Assembly (NCBI GenBank): GCA_031270945.1
Contig: JAISWZ010000261.1
Coordinates: 1 to 39,868, forward strand
Length of the DNA stretch: 39,868 bases
Source of the DNA: Clostridiales bacterium
GTDB lineage: Bacteria > Bacillota > Clostridia > Lachnospirales > WQUN01
Direction: 5' to 3'
Shown here: piece by piece, positions 32,983 to 39,868 of the stretch
How the letters are laid out: each line of letters starts with the position of its first letter
How positions within the stretch are numbered: the first letter of the stretch is position 1
Position numbers and translations under genes: made by a program
The notes under the pieces: generated by a model
What the model saw: the letters and a program-made list of their open reading frames with translations, nothing else
What the model was told of the DNA's origin: nothing
Databases searched by the model: none

Positions 32983-33765
32983 TCACTGCTTCCTCTTGAA
33001 CTCGACCGTGTTTGAGGGCTTGTTGAACAGCTTGTTCAGCTGCGCCTTTCTTTCATCAGGATCGGAAACGCTTTCGATAATCGCCTGCACCTGGTCAACC
33101 TGCTCCTGGGAGGGCATCTTGAATTGGCCAAATATAAGCCCGTCATTCTCGTCAGGATCCTCTTCTGGAGCGTTGTCATAGTTTATAGGGGCCACCCCGA
33201 AGTTGAGCTGTATGTTGTAGCGCTTGGCGATCTTTATGAACTCGTCGGCGTCCTTGATCGTCTTCTTTTTGTCAGCAGGAAGGAAAATCCGCTTCACAGT
33301 GTCAAAGACGTCATTGGGGTGCAAGGGGAATCCCATCGCCTCCACGCCTTCTTCGTAAAGGCCGGAAATATAGAGATCCTTTGGATTCTGCGGCGGGAAG
33401 AAATCCTTGGAGGTGTCATACACCACTTTGCCGGTTCTCGTTTTGACCTCATACATCTCAACTGCAACCTTGCCAAAGGTCATCAGGATTATGTACTTTG
33501 CCCTCTTCTCAACCAATCCCAGATCCTCGTCGGGGTGGGCCAAGATGTACGACTTGGCCGCGCTAAACGCAAGGCCTGTGAGAAAAAGGGCTGTATCGTC
33601 ATTGCATTGATCCATGGCCTTTTTTCTCATCTCTATGTCGATGTTGTAGACGAAAGGCTCCATTCCGCCATTGTTGAACTCATTCAAAAGCACCTGCATC
33701 GCTTGGTCGATCTTGGCGAATTCAGAATCTTGGCTGCCTTTTTTATCGCTTTTCCCGAATTTCAT
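32983..33765 (-). CDS. Soluble protein of unknown function
   Basis: A 260-residue protein with no signal peptide or membrane helix; the N-terminus (MKFGKSDKKGSQ) and C-terminus (EFKRKQ) are strongly charged. I do not recognise it. A helical first third (FLTGLAFSAAKSYILAHPDE) is followed by mixed alpha/beta (KYIILMTFGKVAVEMYEVKTRTGKVVYD). An acidic stretch (APEEDPDENDG) and a helical tail follow. ATG follows AAAGGGAAGTTGT, and a good promoter lies just upstream. It is a single-gene unit with its own terminator. Confidence 0.75.
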   Translation of the reverse strand: MKFGKSDKKGSQDSEFAKIDQAMQVLLNEFNNGGMEPFVYNIDIEMRKKAMDQCNDDTALFLTGLAFSAAKSYILAHPDEDLGLVEKRAKYIILMTFGKVAVEMYEVKTRTGKVVYDTSKDFFPPQNPKDLYISGLYEEGVEAMGFPLHPNDVFDTVKRIFLPADKKKTIKDADEFIKIAKRYNIQLNFGVAPINYDNAPEEDPDENDGLIFGQFKMPSQEQVDQVQAIIESVSDPDERKAQLNKLFNKPSNTVEFKRKQ

Positions 33766-33801
33766 ACAACTTCCCTTTCTTTTTGTATTTACGCAAGGAC
33801 A

Positions 33802-33830
33802 ATTATACGCTCAATATTAGAGCAGGTCAA
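33802..33830 (-). promoter_or_regulatory. Sigma-A promoter of the 260-residue protein gene
   Basis: On the minus strand TTGACC (33830-33825), 17 bp, TATAAT (33807-33802). It is about 37 bases before the ATG. Confidence 0.75.
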
Positions 33831-33885
33831 GCTCCAAAGCGGAGTTCTTGGGCAATTTAAGGGGAAAAACAAGAAAAGCGAGAAA

Positions 33886-33937
33886 AAGAAGAAAAAAGGC
33901 CTGAACCGGGATCGCTGCTCAAATCCCGGTTCAGGCC
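33886..33937 (-). terminator. Rho-independent terminator
   Basis: GGCCTGAACCGGGAT (33898-33912) pairs exactly with 33923-33937; on minus a T6 run follows. It ends the transcript that includes the gene at 34024. Confidence 0.85.
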
Positions 33938-33988
33938 TCAGGTTTTAACATTAACATGAAGTTGCGCTTGAAAAACGGTTTTTGCCAG

Positions 33989-34013
33989 TGAGCGAAAAGA
34001 ACTGTCGCTCACA
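33989..34013. repeat. Short hairpin
   Basis: GTGAGCGA and TCGCTCAC flank AAAGAACTG. The arms resemble the GTGAGCGAAAAC arm near 7549. Confidence 0.5.
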
Positions 34014-34023
34014 CGTTTTGCGA

Positions 34024-34683
34024 TCAATCATGGCCATAAACAAAAAGCCGTCCAGATTCCTTGGTTACCCCGACACGGTAAAATTCTGCGTCAAGGTTGA
34101 CTCTTTCTCTTGAGAAGGCGCACACAGTGTAGAAATAGCCTTGTTCCATGTAAGTTTCCTCTTCGCTGTTCGCGCTGGAATCAATTATGACGCACCTCAA
34201 TTGCCTCTCGCCTGGCTCTTTCAGCATATTGCCAACATATTCGAAGTCGCCGTTCATGGTTGCGAATAGCGCGTCTCTGTCGCCTGAATACAAAGCTTTC
34301 ATATGATTTGTCAAAAGTTCCACCACTTCCGGAGGGAAGTTGGGGTGGGCCAGCACCAGGACATCGGTTTGTGCGATGAAGGGCATCTTTACGTATGGCT
34401 TGCCGCCATCGAAAAAGCCTATCAATCCAGCGCCAGAGTATTTTTCAATCATGTCCTTGAGCGGCCCAAACTCTTGATTCAGCCCTTCCAGCTGGGTCTC
34501 AAGCGGCGCGAACTCCGACTTCAACATTTCCATTTCCGCCGACATATGGTCGTTTGACTCGTCATAAAGAGCGCTTTTCGCGCCATAGGAAAAGCCAGCC
34601 CGGAATGAGATGAAGATCGCGGCGGCTACTATGACAATGTTTATGACAGATATGATTAAAGGCCCAGTCTTAAGCTTGCTCAC
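34024..34683 (-). CDS. Membrane-anchored protein with coiled coil, unknown function
   Basis: About 219 residues. The GTG at 34683 is preceded by GGGAGGCTTTCGC, so it is preferred to the TTG at 34698. One N-terminal membrane helix (about 8-28) would leave the rest outside. A heptad-like stretch (MSAEMEMLKSEFAPLETQLE, then GLNQEFGPLKDMIEKY) suggests a coiled coil. A C-terminal globular part follows, ending VGVTKESGRLFVYGHD. No known domain was recognised. It starts 30 bases after the PPOX-type gene, so the two are probably cotranscribed, and a strong terminator follows. Confidence 0.75.
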   Translation of the reverse strand: MSKLKTGPLIISVINIVIVAAAIFISFRAGFSYGAKSALYDESNDHMSAEMEMLKSEFAPLETQLEGLNQEFGPLKDMIEKYSGAGLIGFFDGGKPYVKMPFIAQTDVLVLAHPNFPPEVVELLTNHMKALYSGDRDALFATMNGDFEYVGNMLKEPGERQLRCVIIDSSANSEEETYMEQGYFYTVCAFSRERVNLDAEFYRVGVTKESGRLFVYGHD

Positions 34684-34713
34684 GCGAAAGCCTCCCAAAG
34701 CGCTAAACCCGGT

Positions 34714-35187
34714 TCACGCCAAATGCTTCTTGCCAGTTATCGTTTCGACCTCCAGCTTGAACACCGCGGTCTTCTCTAGCACCGCGTCAGGATACTTGCT
34801 TGGCGGCTCGATGCCTAGGTTGAGCAAAAGCTGGGAAAGGCCCAAAGACTTTTCTTCGGAGCTTTCGCAGATCTTAGCCAGCCCTGTTGCTATCACTGAC
34901 TCGTACTCAAATGAGGCCTCGCAGGCGTCATCTCCTGTGATTAGCTTGTGGGAACCGTCCACCTCAAAGCAGGCGCACGGGTTCTGCCTAATGATATCAA
35001 GCTTGAGCCCGCTCTTGGCGCCATGAAAGTATATCGAAACCTTGCCGCCCTCATGAAGAAAGCCGTAGTTCAACGGAACCACGTATGGCTTTCCGTCAAG
35101 GCTCAAGCCCAATCGGCCTACCTGGTTTCTCTTGAGAATGGCTATGATCTCGTCAAGGGACGTTATTTCTCGGTCTTTTCTTCTCAT
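34714..35187 (-). CDS. PPOX/NimA-like flavin-binding protein
   Basis: A 157-residue protein of the pyridoxamine-phosphate-oxidase-like split-barrel fold, of the type called 5-nitroimidazole reductase (NimA) family. Such proteins bind FMN or related flavins and reduce small molecules in the cytoplasm. Recognisable segments are NQVGRLGLSLDGKPYVVPLNYGFL (about 21-44), VSIYFHGAKSGLKLDIIRQNPCACFEV (50-76) and FEYESVIATGLA. The ATG follows GGAGGGTAGTTTC. It probably forms a two-gene operon with the membrane-anchored protein downstream. The actual substrate is not known and drug resistance should not be assumed. Confidence 0.87.
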   Translation of the reverse strand: MRRKDREITSLDEIIAILKRNQVGRLGLSLDGKPYVVPLNYGFLHEGGKVSIYFHGAKSGLKLDIIRQNPCACFEVDGSHKLITGDDACEASFEYESVIATGLAKICESSEEKSLGLSQLLLNLGIEPPSKYPDAVLEKTAVFKLEVETITGKKHLA

Positions 35188-35267
35188 GAAACTACCCTCC
35201 AGTTGCCGTGCTGCTCACGGCAAGAACCAATGAATGCGTTTCCTCTTTTCGCCTTTTTTATTATAAC

Positions 35268-35299
35268 AAAAAGCGCCCGCCCCCTGCGGGGGCAAGCGC
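35268..35299 (-). terminator. Terminator of the DEAD-box helicase gene
   Basis: On minus, GCGC.TTGCCCCCGC pairs with GCGGGGGC.GGGCGC, followed by TTTTTGTTATAA. It lies 10 bases beyond the helicase stop. Confidence 0.8.
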
Positions 35300-35308
35300 A
35301 AAGCGCGC

Positions 35309-36916
35309 CTACTTCTTCTTCGCGCGCTCGATGTTTATCTTTTTGCCTTTGATCTTCTTGTTCTTCATGCCTGTGATGATGTCCTTCACGTAGTCCTTCG
35401 GAACGTCAACAAAGGTGAATTCCTCGAAGATGTCGATGTGGCCTATCACGCGTCCCGGGACGCCAGTCTCTCCAGCTACCGCGCCAACTATGTCGTTTGG
35501 CTTCACTTTGTCCTTCTTGCCTATGGTTATGAACAAGCGAACCATGTTCTCGTCAACATCGCGCCTGCGTGGCTGGAACTTCTGCTTCTCAAGCTCTTCG
35601 ATTTCCTGGTCGATCTCTTCCGCGTCAGCGTCGTAAAGGTTGTGCTTCATCAGGGCGGCGGCGATGTCCAGGGCTGAGTAGTCCTCGGTTATCATGCTTT
35701 CAACTATGTTGACATACTTGGTCAAGTGGCCGTCTTCGATCACGCTTTTGATCTTGTCAACAAAATGCCTGGTTTTGTTTTCTTCGATGTCTCCAAGGCT
35801 TGGAAGCTTCTTTTGGAAGATCTTTGCCTTGGTAAGCTTCATGATCTCGCGGAGCTTGTAGATTTCCTTGCCAACCACAAAGGTGTAGGCGCGTCCAGAC
35901 TTGCCGGCGCGGCCTGTGCGGCCAATCCTGTGGATGTAGTACTCTTCGTCCTGAGGGATGTCATAGTTGAAGACGATATCAATGTCATCCACGTCTATTC
36001 CCCTGGCGGCAACGTCAGTGGCCACAAGGATCTCGATTGTCCTGTTCCTGAACTTCTTCATAACGAGATCGCGCTGGCTCTGCTTCATGTCTCCGTGCAA
36101 GCCCTCCGCGAAATAGCCGCGACCCTGCAGCTGCTCAACCAGCTCGTCCACGAGCTTCTTCGTGTTGCAGAATATCAGGGACAGGCTCGGGTTGTCCATG
36201 TCTATCAGGCGGCACAAGGCGTCAAGCTTGATCTTTTCCTTGACTTCAAAGTACACCTGGTCGATTGAGGGAACTGTCAGCTCCTTGTGAACTACCATAA
36301 CATGGGCTGGCTCTTTCTGGTACCTCTTTGTCAGATCAAGTATCTCTCTGGGCATGGTGGCGGAAAACAGCATTGTCTGCCTGTTGGTTGGCACCTTGTC
36401 AAGGATTGTCTCGATGTCGTCCCGGAATCCCATGTCCAGCATTTCGTCAGCTTCGTCAAGCACAACGAACTGCACGGTTTCCATCTTCAGGGTGCGCCTG
36501 TTCATGTGATCCATGACGCGTCCCGGGGTTCCAATGATGACCTGGGCGCCTTTTCTCAGAGCTATGATCTGCCTGTCTATCGGCTGGCCGCCATATATCG
36601 GGATGACTTTTATGTTGTCCCTGTACTTGAGGAGCTTGCGGAACTCCTCGCTGATCTGAATCGCCAGCTCTCTTGTTGGGCAGAGTATTACCGCTTGAAG
36701 GTGCTTGTCGTACTGGTTGATCTTTTCCAATAGCGGTATGCCAAATGCCGCCGTCTTGCCTGTGCCTGTCTGGGACTGGCCTATTACGTCCCTTCCCGAC
36801 ATGATGATTTCGATTGACTGGGACTGGATAGGCGTGGCCTCTTCGAATCCCATGTCTGAAATGGCGTGGAGCGCTTCTTGTGACAGGTTCATTTCGTCAA
36901 ACTTTAAGTAATTCAT
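35309..36916 (-). CDS. deaD: DEAD-box ATP-dependent RNA helicase
   Basis: A 535-residue RNA helicase that unwinds short RNA duplexes, probably in ribosome assembly or mRNA turnover. The Q motif lies in FDEMNLSQEALHAISDMGF, motif I is SQTGTGKT (48-55), Ia is PTRELAIQ and II is DEAD (154-157). SAT (185-187), ARGIDVDDIDIVFNYD and HRIGRTGRAGKSG follow. The C-terminal 75 residues (VRLFITIGKKDKVKPNDIVG to the basic tail) are a DbpA/CsdA-type RNA-binding domain, which separates it from the minimal eIF4A type. ATG follows AAAGGATAATTGA. CshA is the usual name in Bacillus. It is monocistronic. Confidence 0.95.
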   Translation of the reverse strand: MNYLKFDEMNLSQEALHAISDMGFEEATPIQSQSIEIIMSGRDVIGQSQTGTGKTAAFGIPLLEKINQYDKHLQAVILCPTRELAIQISEEFRKLLKYRDNIKVIPIYGGQPIDRQIIALRKGAQVIIGTPGRVMDHMNRRTLKMETVQFVVLDEADEMLDMGFRDDIETILDKVPTNRQTMLFSATMPREILDLTKRYQKEPAHVMVVHKELTVPSIDQVYFEVKEKIKLDALCRLIDMDNPSLSLIFCNTKKLVDELVEQLQGRGYFAEGLHGDMKQSQRDLVMKKFRNRTIEILVATDVAARGIDVDDIDIVFNYDIPQDEEYYIHRIGRTGRAGKSGRAYTFVVGKEIYKLREIMKLTKAKIFQKKLPSLGDIEENKTRHFVDKIKSVIEDGHLTKYVNIVESMITEDYSALDIAAALMKHNLYDADAEEIDQEIEELEKQKFQPRRRDVDENMVRLFITIGKKDKVKPNDIVGAVAGETGVPGRVIGHIDIFEEFTFVDVPKDYVKDIITGMKNKKIKGKKINIERAKKK

Positions 36917-37359
36917 TCAATTATCCTTTCGTTGCCGTGTAGCGGCTTTTGGTGCGCTTAACTTTGGGCATGCCAGAAAACCCAGGGCTTATATAAGACA
37001 TGCTCTAAGCCCTAAAATGAATTTTGCGTCATGCCCTCTTTGGCATAGAAGCCAGATGCCTTTCGCTTTTTCACAAAAAGGCCGGAAAAAGGGGCCACCT
37101 TCCTCCGGCGTTCAAGTCTTGGCGTGGGTTCAGGGAAATTCCCCGGGCGGCGTTTCTCCTTGTCTTTCAAGCGGCAACAGCCGCAAGTGGGCTTCATCCA
37201 AATATTTTTAAGCGCTCTGGAACGCTTCTCAAGCATCCCGTCCAAAACGCCCGAGATCGGGCGCTTTGGACGGAAAGCTTGCTTTTTTGGCGCAAAACGC
37301 AAAGGGGGGTGAAAAGATGCCCTTTCGCCCCTTGCGCCAAGCATGCTTGCCGTGAAAAA
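36917..37359. other. Gene-free region between rpmB and helicase gene
   Basis: No gene. It contains an inverted pair AGGGCTTA (36984-36991) with TAAGCCCT (37006-37013), near TTTGGGCATGCC which resembles an element half site. A strong imperfect hairpin lies at about 37239-37273 (CGTCCAAAACGCCCGA with TCGGGCGCTTTGGACG). No clear helicase promoter was found. Confidence 0.5.
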
Positions 37360-37563
37360 TCATATGGCTCTCTTGACCTTGTTCGAGCGAAGGCATCTCG
37401 TGCAAATGTGTATTGTCCTCACATTCCCGTTCGCTTCCACTATCTGAAGCTTCTTGATGTTCGCTTTCCACTTGCGGTTGGCGCGCCTTGATACCTGGCT
37501 GCGCGTGATAGAGACTCTGTGGCCGCTTTGCATGGCCTTTTGGCAGATCTCGCATTTTGCCAT
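37360..37563 (-). CDS. rpmB: 50S ribosomal protein L28
   Basis: A 67-residue large-subunit ribosomal protein. MAKCEICQKAMQSGHRVSIT and the basic middle RRANRKWKANIKKLQ are typical of L28, as is the C-terminal ICTRCLRSNKVKRAI. The four cysteines (4, 7, 54 and 57) make it the zinc-binding form. ATG follows AAGGAGGTTTTCAAT. A good promoter lies at 37706-37734 and a palindromic element sits in its leader. Confidence 0.96.
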   Translation of the reverse strand: MAKCEICQKAMQSGHRVSITRSQVSRRANRKWKANIKKLQIVEANGNVRTIHICTRCLRSNKVKRAI

Positions 37564-37592
37564 ATTGAAAACCTCCTTGAGTTTAATGCTTT

Positions 37593-37658
37593 AGGGCATA
37601 TCCCATAAGTAATCTTAGGGCTAAAAAAGCCGCTGCAGGAAATTTGGAATATGCGCTC
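37593..37658. repeat. Diverged palindromic element in the rpmB leader
   Basis: AGGGCATATCCCATAAGT (from 37593) faces AATTTGGAATATGCGCTC (to 37658). It lies between the rpmB promoter and its ribosome site, so it is transcribed. Confidence 0.65.
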
Positions 37659-37705
37659 AGTGCTCGACCCCCGCCCAGGGCTGGACAGCGAAAAGAGCAA
37701 AAACT

Positions 37706-37734
37706 ATTATATCAGAGTAAGGGCGGGTTTGCAA
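37706..37734 (-). promoter_or_regulatory. Sigma-A promoter of rpmB
   Basis: On minus, TTGCAA (37734-37729), 17 bp, TATAAT (37711-37706). The leader is about 135 bases long. Confidence 0.7.
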
Positions 37735-37741
37735 ACGTTTA

Positions 37742-37869
37742 ATGCATATCCCAAAATTTTAATTTAAGTAATTGGAATATTTAGGATACACACTCAGTGC
37801 GCATCCCAATATTAGCCATGACAAAATGCCATAAATAAACCATATCCCATGCTTGTTTTGGGATGCGGT
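37742..37869. repeat. Two adjacent palindromic elements
   Basis: ATGCATATCCCAAAATT at 37743 faces AATATTTAGGATACACACT (to about 37795). Directly after it, GTGCGCATCCCAATAT (37797) faces TGTTTTGGGATGCGGT (to 37869). Both have diverged ends. The spacing is only one or two bases. Confidence 0.65.
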
Positions 37870-37900
37870 CACTCCAGGCTTAAACGCATAACCTGTGCGC

Positions 37901-37927
37901 ATTCGGGATTTTTGGCAAATCCCGAAT
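37901..37927. repeat. Perfect 11-bp hairpin near an element half site
   Basis: ATTCGGGATTT and AAATCCCGAAT flank TTGGC. TTTGGGATATGG follows at about 37951-37962. It is probably the inner palindrome of another decayed element. Confidence 0.65.
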
Positions 37928-37969
37928 AACCTGGGCGATTATCGGTTATATTTGGGATATGGCCTTTTG

Positions 37970-38480
37970 AATTTCACATTGAACTACTATACCACAAGGA
38001 ACGCGCGAATGCAAATGATTTTGCGAGAGCCGCAAGCTAGGCCTTCTTTAAATATCTTTGCCATTTTGGGCCTGTCATAGTCAGCCAATCCCGCTTTTTT
38101 TCAAGCACTTGAGCGTTGCTGGAGGCGCTGGAGCCTATATTTTATCGCCATCTTGGGAAAATAGTAATATATGGGAATAAAAATGCTCTCAAAGGTATAA
38201 AACACTTGGTTTTTTTGAGCACTTGGGGCGCTCAGGGCGCTGACCATGTTTTATTCGCCGAATATTATTCGACATGCCTTGCCAGAGACTTGAGCGAATA
38301 CACTTTTTTATTTTATTAAGCGCTATTAAAGCCCGCCTAAAGCCCTCATAAAGCATCCCAGGTGCGCTCGCGCACCAAGCCTTTTTATGTCGAAGAAATA
38401 TTTAGCGCGAACTTCAAAACGCCAGCCATACTCTCTTCCAACCCCAGGCTTCGCCAAGGGCATCATTGCCAGCAAGCCTT
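37970..38480. other. Gene-free spacer upstream of truA
   Basis: No gene recognised. Short frames exist on both strands but lack ribosome sites. GGAGGCGCTGGAGCC and GGGGCGCTCAGGGCGCTGACC near 38125-38245 recall the GCGCTG words of the 15.6-16.8 kb repeat block. Confidence 0.4.
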
Positions 38481-38483
38481 TTG

Positions 38484-38512
38484 TTGACAGAAGCATAATC
38501 AACCGCTATAAT
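38484..38512 (+). promoter_or_regulatory. Consensus sigma-A promoter of truA-rplM
   Basis: TTGACA at 38484-38489, 17 bp, TATAAT at 38507-38512. It is about 60 bases before the truA start. Confidence 0.85.
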
Positions 38513-38580
38513 CTATAGGAAAAAAGCCAGGGGGGCCAGTCTTGGGCAGAGCCATGCTTTGCTTAAGATAAGGTAAAAAC

Positions 38581-39318
38581 ATGCAAATATTGCTCGACGT
38601 GGCATATGATGGCACTGCCTATTGCGGTTGGCAGTGGCAAAAGAACGGAGTCTCTGTGCAAGAGACGCTGGAGGAGGGCATCAAGCGGGCGCTGGGGCTG
38701 GAAGTCCTGCGTGTGGCCGGCGCAAGCCGGACAGACGCAGGGGTTCACGCCTTGGGGCAGCGGGCCTCATTCTTCGCCCAAGGGATAAAGATTCCCTTGG
38801 ACAAGCTTCCTCTTGTCATAAGCTCCTATCTTCCAAAGGACATATGCGTGTTCAAGGCGCAGGAAGTCCCAGACGATTTCAGCCCCAGGTTCAACGCCAA
38901 AGAGAAAACCTACTTGTACCGCTACCTGGTTGGAAGCTATCCTAACCCTCTGCTGCGCCACATGACAGTCTTTTGCCCGCATGAGCTGGATGTTGGCAAA
39001 ATGGGGGAGGCGGCCAGGCTGCTTGAGGGCGAGCATGACTTCGCAGCGTTTTGCGCAGCGGGCTCAAGCGCCAAGACAACTGTCAGGACGGTATATGAGT
39101 GCTCTGTCAGCGAGAGCGAGGGGATAGTGTCAATAAAAGTGCGAGGCAACGGGTTTCTTTACAACATGGTGCGCATAATTGCGGGAACCCTTTGGCAGGT
39201 GGGATTGGGCAAGAACCCCCCTGAATCGGCGGCAATCGCGCTTGAGTCAAGAAAAAGAGAGCAGGCCGGCAAGACCGCCCCTGCAAAAGGGCTTTGCCTT
39301 GTTGATATTAAGTATTGA
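38581..39318 (+). CDS. truA: tRNA pseudouridine(38-40) synthase
   Basis: Makes pseudouridine at positions 38-40 in the anticodon stem-loop of tRNAs. 245 residues, typical length. It has LDVAYDGTAYCGWQWQ at the start, the catalytic Asp52 in ASRTDAGVHALGQ, FSPRFNAKEKTYLYRY, and the C-terminal VRGNGFLYNMVRIIAGTLWQVG. ATG is preceded by GATAAGGTAAAAAC, a modest ribosome site. It precedes rplM in the same direction, an order common in Bacillota (truA-rplM-rpsI). Confidence 0.96.
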   Translation: MQILLDVAYDGTAYCGWQWQKNGVSVQETLEEGIKRALGLEVLRVAGASRTDAGVHALGQRASFFAQGIKIPLDKLPLVISSYLPKDICVFKAQEVPDDFSPRFNAKEKTYLYRYLVGSYPNPLLRHMTVFCPHELDVGKMGEAARLLEGEHDFAAFCAAGSSAKTTVRTVYECSVSESEGIVSIKVRGNGFLYNMVRIIAGTLWQVGLGKNPPESAAIALESRKREQAGKTAPAKGLCLVDIKY

Positions 39319-39341
39319 CAAGCTTGACCAAATGGACTAAA

Positions 39342-39357
39342 ATATTTGGGATATGCT
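39342..39357. repeat. Element half site
   Basis: ATATTTGGGATATGCTTT lies between truA and rplM with no recognisable partner upstream. Confidence 0.5.
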
Positions 39358-39455
39358 TTTAGGTTCTGCTGGCGAAACCCCGGTCGCTGGCAACGCTTAA
39401 GGCATAGCATGATTTGCAAACAAGAAATGCGCAGGCAAGGTTTGCGCAACCCCAG

Positions 39456-39480
39456 TATAATGCAAGCGCCAGAAGGCGCA
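39456..39480 (+). promoter_or_regulatory. Possible rplM promoter and leader hairpin
   Basis: TATAAT at 39456-39461 lacks a good -35 box. A small stem, GCGCC-AGAA-GGCGC (39467-39480), follows in the leader. It may be a secondary promoter within the truA-rplM unit. Confidence 0.35.
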
Positions 39481-39497
39481 TGCAGCGGAGGAAGAAA

Positions 39498-39868
39498 ATG
39501 AGGAGCACTACAATAGTAAAGGCTTCTGACGTAAAGCGCGCATGGTACATCGTAGACGCTCAAGGGCACACCTTGGGCCGCCTTGCTTCTGAGATTGCAA
39601 AGGTGCTGCGCGGCAAGAACAAGCCAACGTTCAGCACGTTTATTGATACAGGCGACTATGTGATAATAGTCAACGCCGAAAAGATCAAGGTGACAGGCAA
39701 GAAGCTGGACCAGAAGATCTACAAGAGAAACTCTGGCTGGGTTGGCGGGCTCAAAGAGATCCCCATGCGCCAGATAATGGAGAAAAAGCCCGAAGAGGCT
39801 CTGATTCACGCCATAAAGGGAATGCTTCCCAAGAATGCCCTGGGCGATCAGATGTTCAAGAAGCTTCG
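39498..39868 (+). CDS. rplM: 50S ribosomal protein L13, 3' end outside window
   Basis: The first 123 codons of L13, an early-assembly large-subunit protein. Recognisable segments are RAWYIVDAQGHTLGRLASEI, LRGKNKPTFSTFIDTGDYV, VNAEKIKVTGKK, and AIKGMLPKNALGDQMFKKL. The family is about 140-150 residues, so some 20-25 residues are missing at the window edge. ATG follows GGAGGAAGAAA. It would normally be followed by rpsI. Confidence 0.95.
   Translation, partial: MRSTTIVKASDVKRAWYIVDAQGHTLGRLASEIAKVLRGKNKPTFSTFIDTGDYVIIVNAEKIKVTGKKLDQKIYKRNSGWVGGLKEIPMRQIMEKKPEEALIHAIKGMLPKNALGDQMFKKL

Noticed and set aside
33124..33948. Long plus-strand open frame (274 codons) opposite the 260-residue protein gene
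   Set aside because: It is antisense to a gene with a promoter, ribosome site and terminator; its translation has no recognisable domain and runs through the promoter and terminator of the minus strand.
39159..39809. Minus-strand open frame of 216 codons
   Set aside because: It is antisense to truA and rplM, both unmistakable, and crosses their intergenic gap.

Overview
The window looks like the chromosome of a monoderm (Gram-positive) anaerobe of the Bacillota/Clostridia type. Pointers are an SLH-anchored surface protein, an SH3-NlpC/P60 wall hydrolase, a VanW-domain protein, a VanS/PhoR-type sensor kinase pair, a four-cysteine L28, strong AGGAGG-type ribosome sites, sigma-A-like promoters and some TTG/GTG starts. 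No species can be named from the sequence. No tRNA, rRNA, CRISPR array, phage or intact transposase gene was seen.

Layout. 0.2-5.7 kb: a 16S/23S-type pseudouridine synthase, then two paralogous secreted transglutaminase-like proteins flanking a divergent response regulator/histidine kinase pair. 6.1-11.9 kb: three paralogous secreted C39-like cysteine peptidases (plus the 3' remnant of a fourth) followed by two very small membrane proteins. 12.0-15.3 kb (minus): a NitT/TauT-type ABC permease and ATPase without a binding protein, then a VanW protein with a long repetitive linker. 15.3-17.7 kb: a gene-free block full of hairpin-bearing direct repeats. 17.8-23.7 kb (plus): NlpC/P60 hydrolase, esterase, and proB - zinc-ribbon membrane protein - proA. 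23.8-27.3 kb (minus): a 1163-residue vWA + lipase-3 + SLH surface protein. 28-34.7 kb: genes of unknown function, a TPR-like protein and two gene fragments. 34.7-39.9 kb: a PPOX-fold flavoprotein, a DEAD-box helicase, rpmB, and truA-rplM, with rplM cut by the window end.

Working picture. Much of the coding capacity is exported and acts at the wall or outside (transglutaminase-like, C39-like, NlpC/P60, VanW, SLH-lipase), next to a two-component system that could control some of it. The housekeeping genes (proBA, truA-rplM, rpmB, deaD, rluB) are conventional.

The most striking feature is not a gene. Intergenic DNA is peppered with palindromic elements bounded by inverted copies of about 16 bp (GTGCATATCCCAAAAT or a variant), some with a second palindrome inside. 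At least ten pairs and several half sites are present in 40 kb. They resemble REPIN/MITE-type non-autonomous elements and no mobilising enzyme for them is visible here. Other repeat families include a 34-bp tandem array, a 16-17-bp array that ends in the proB promoter, and the 15.6-16.8 kb hairpin block.
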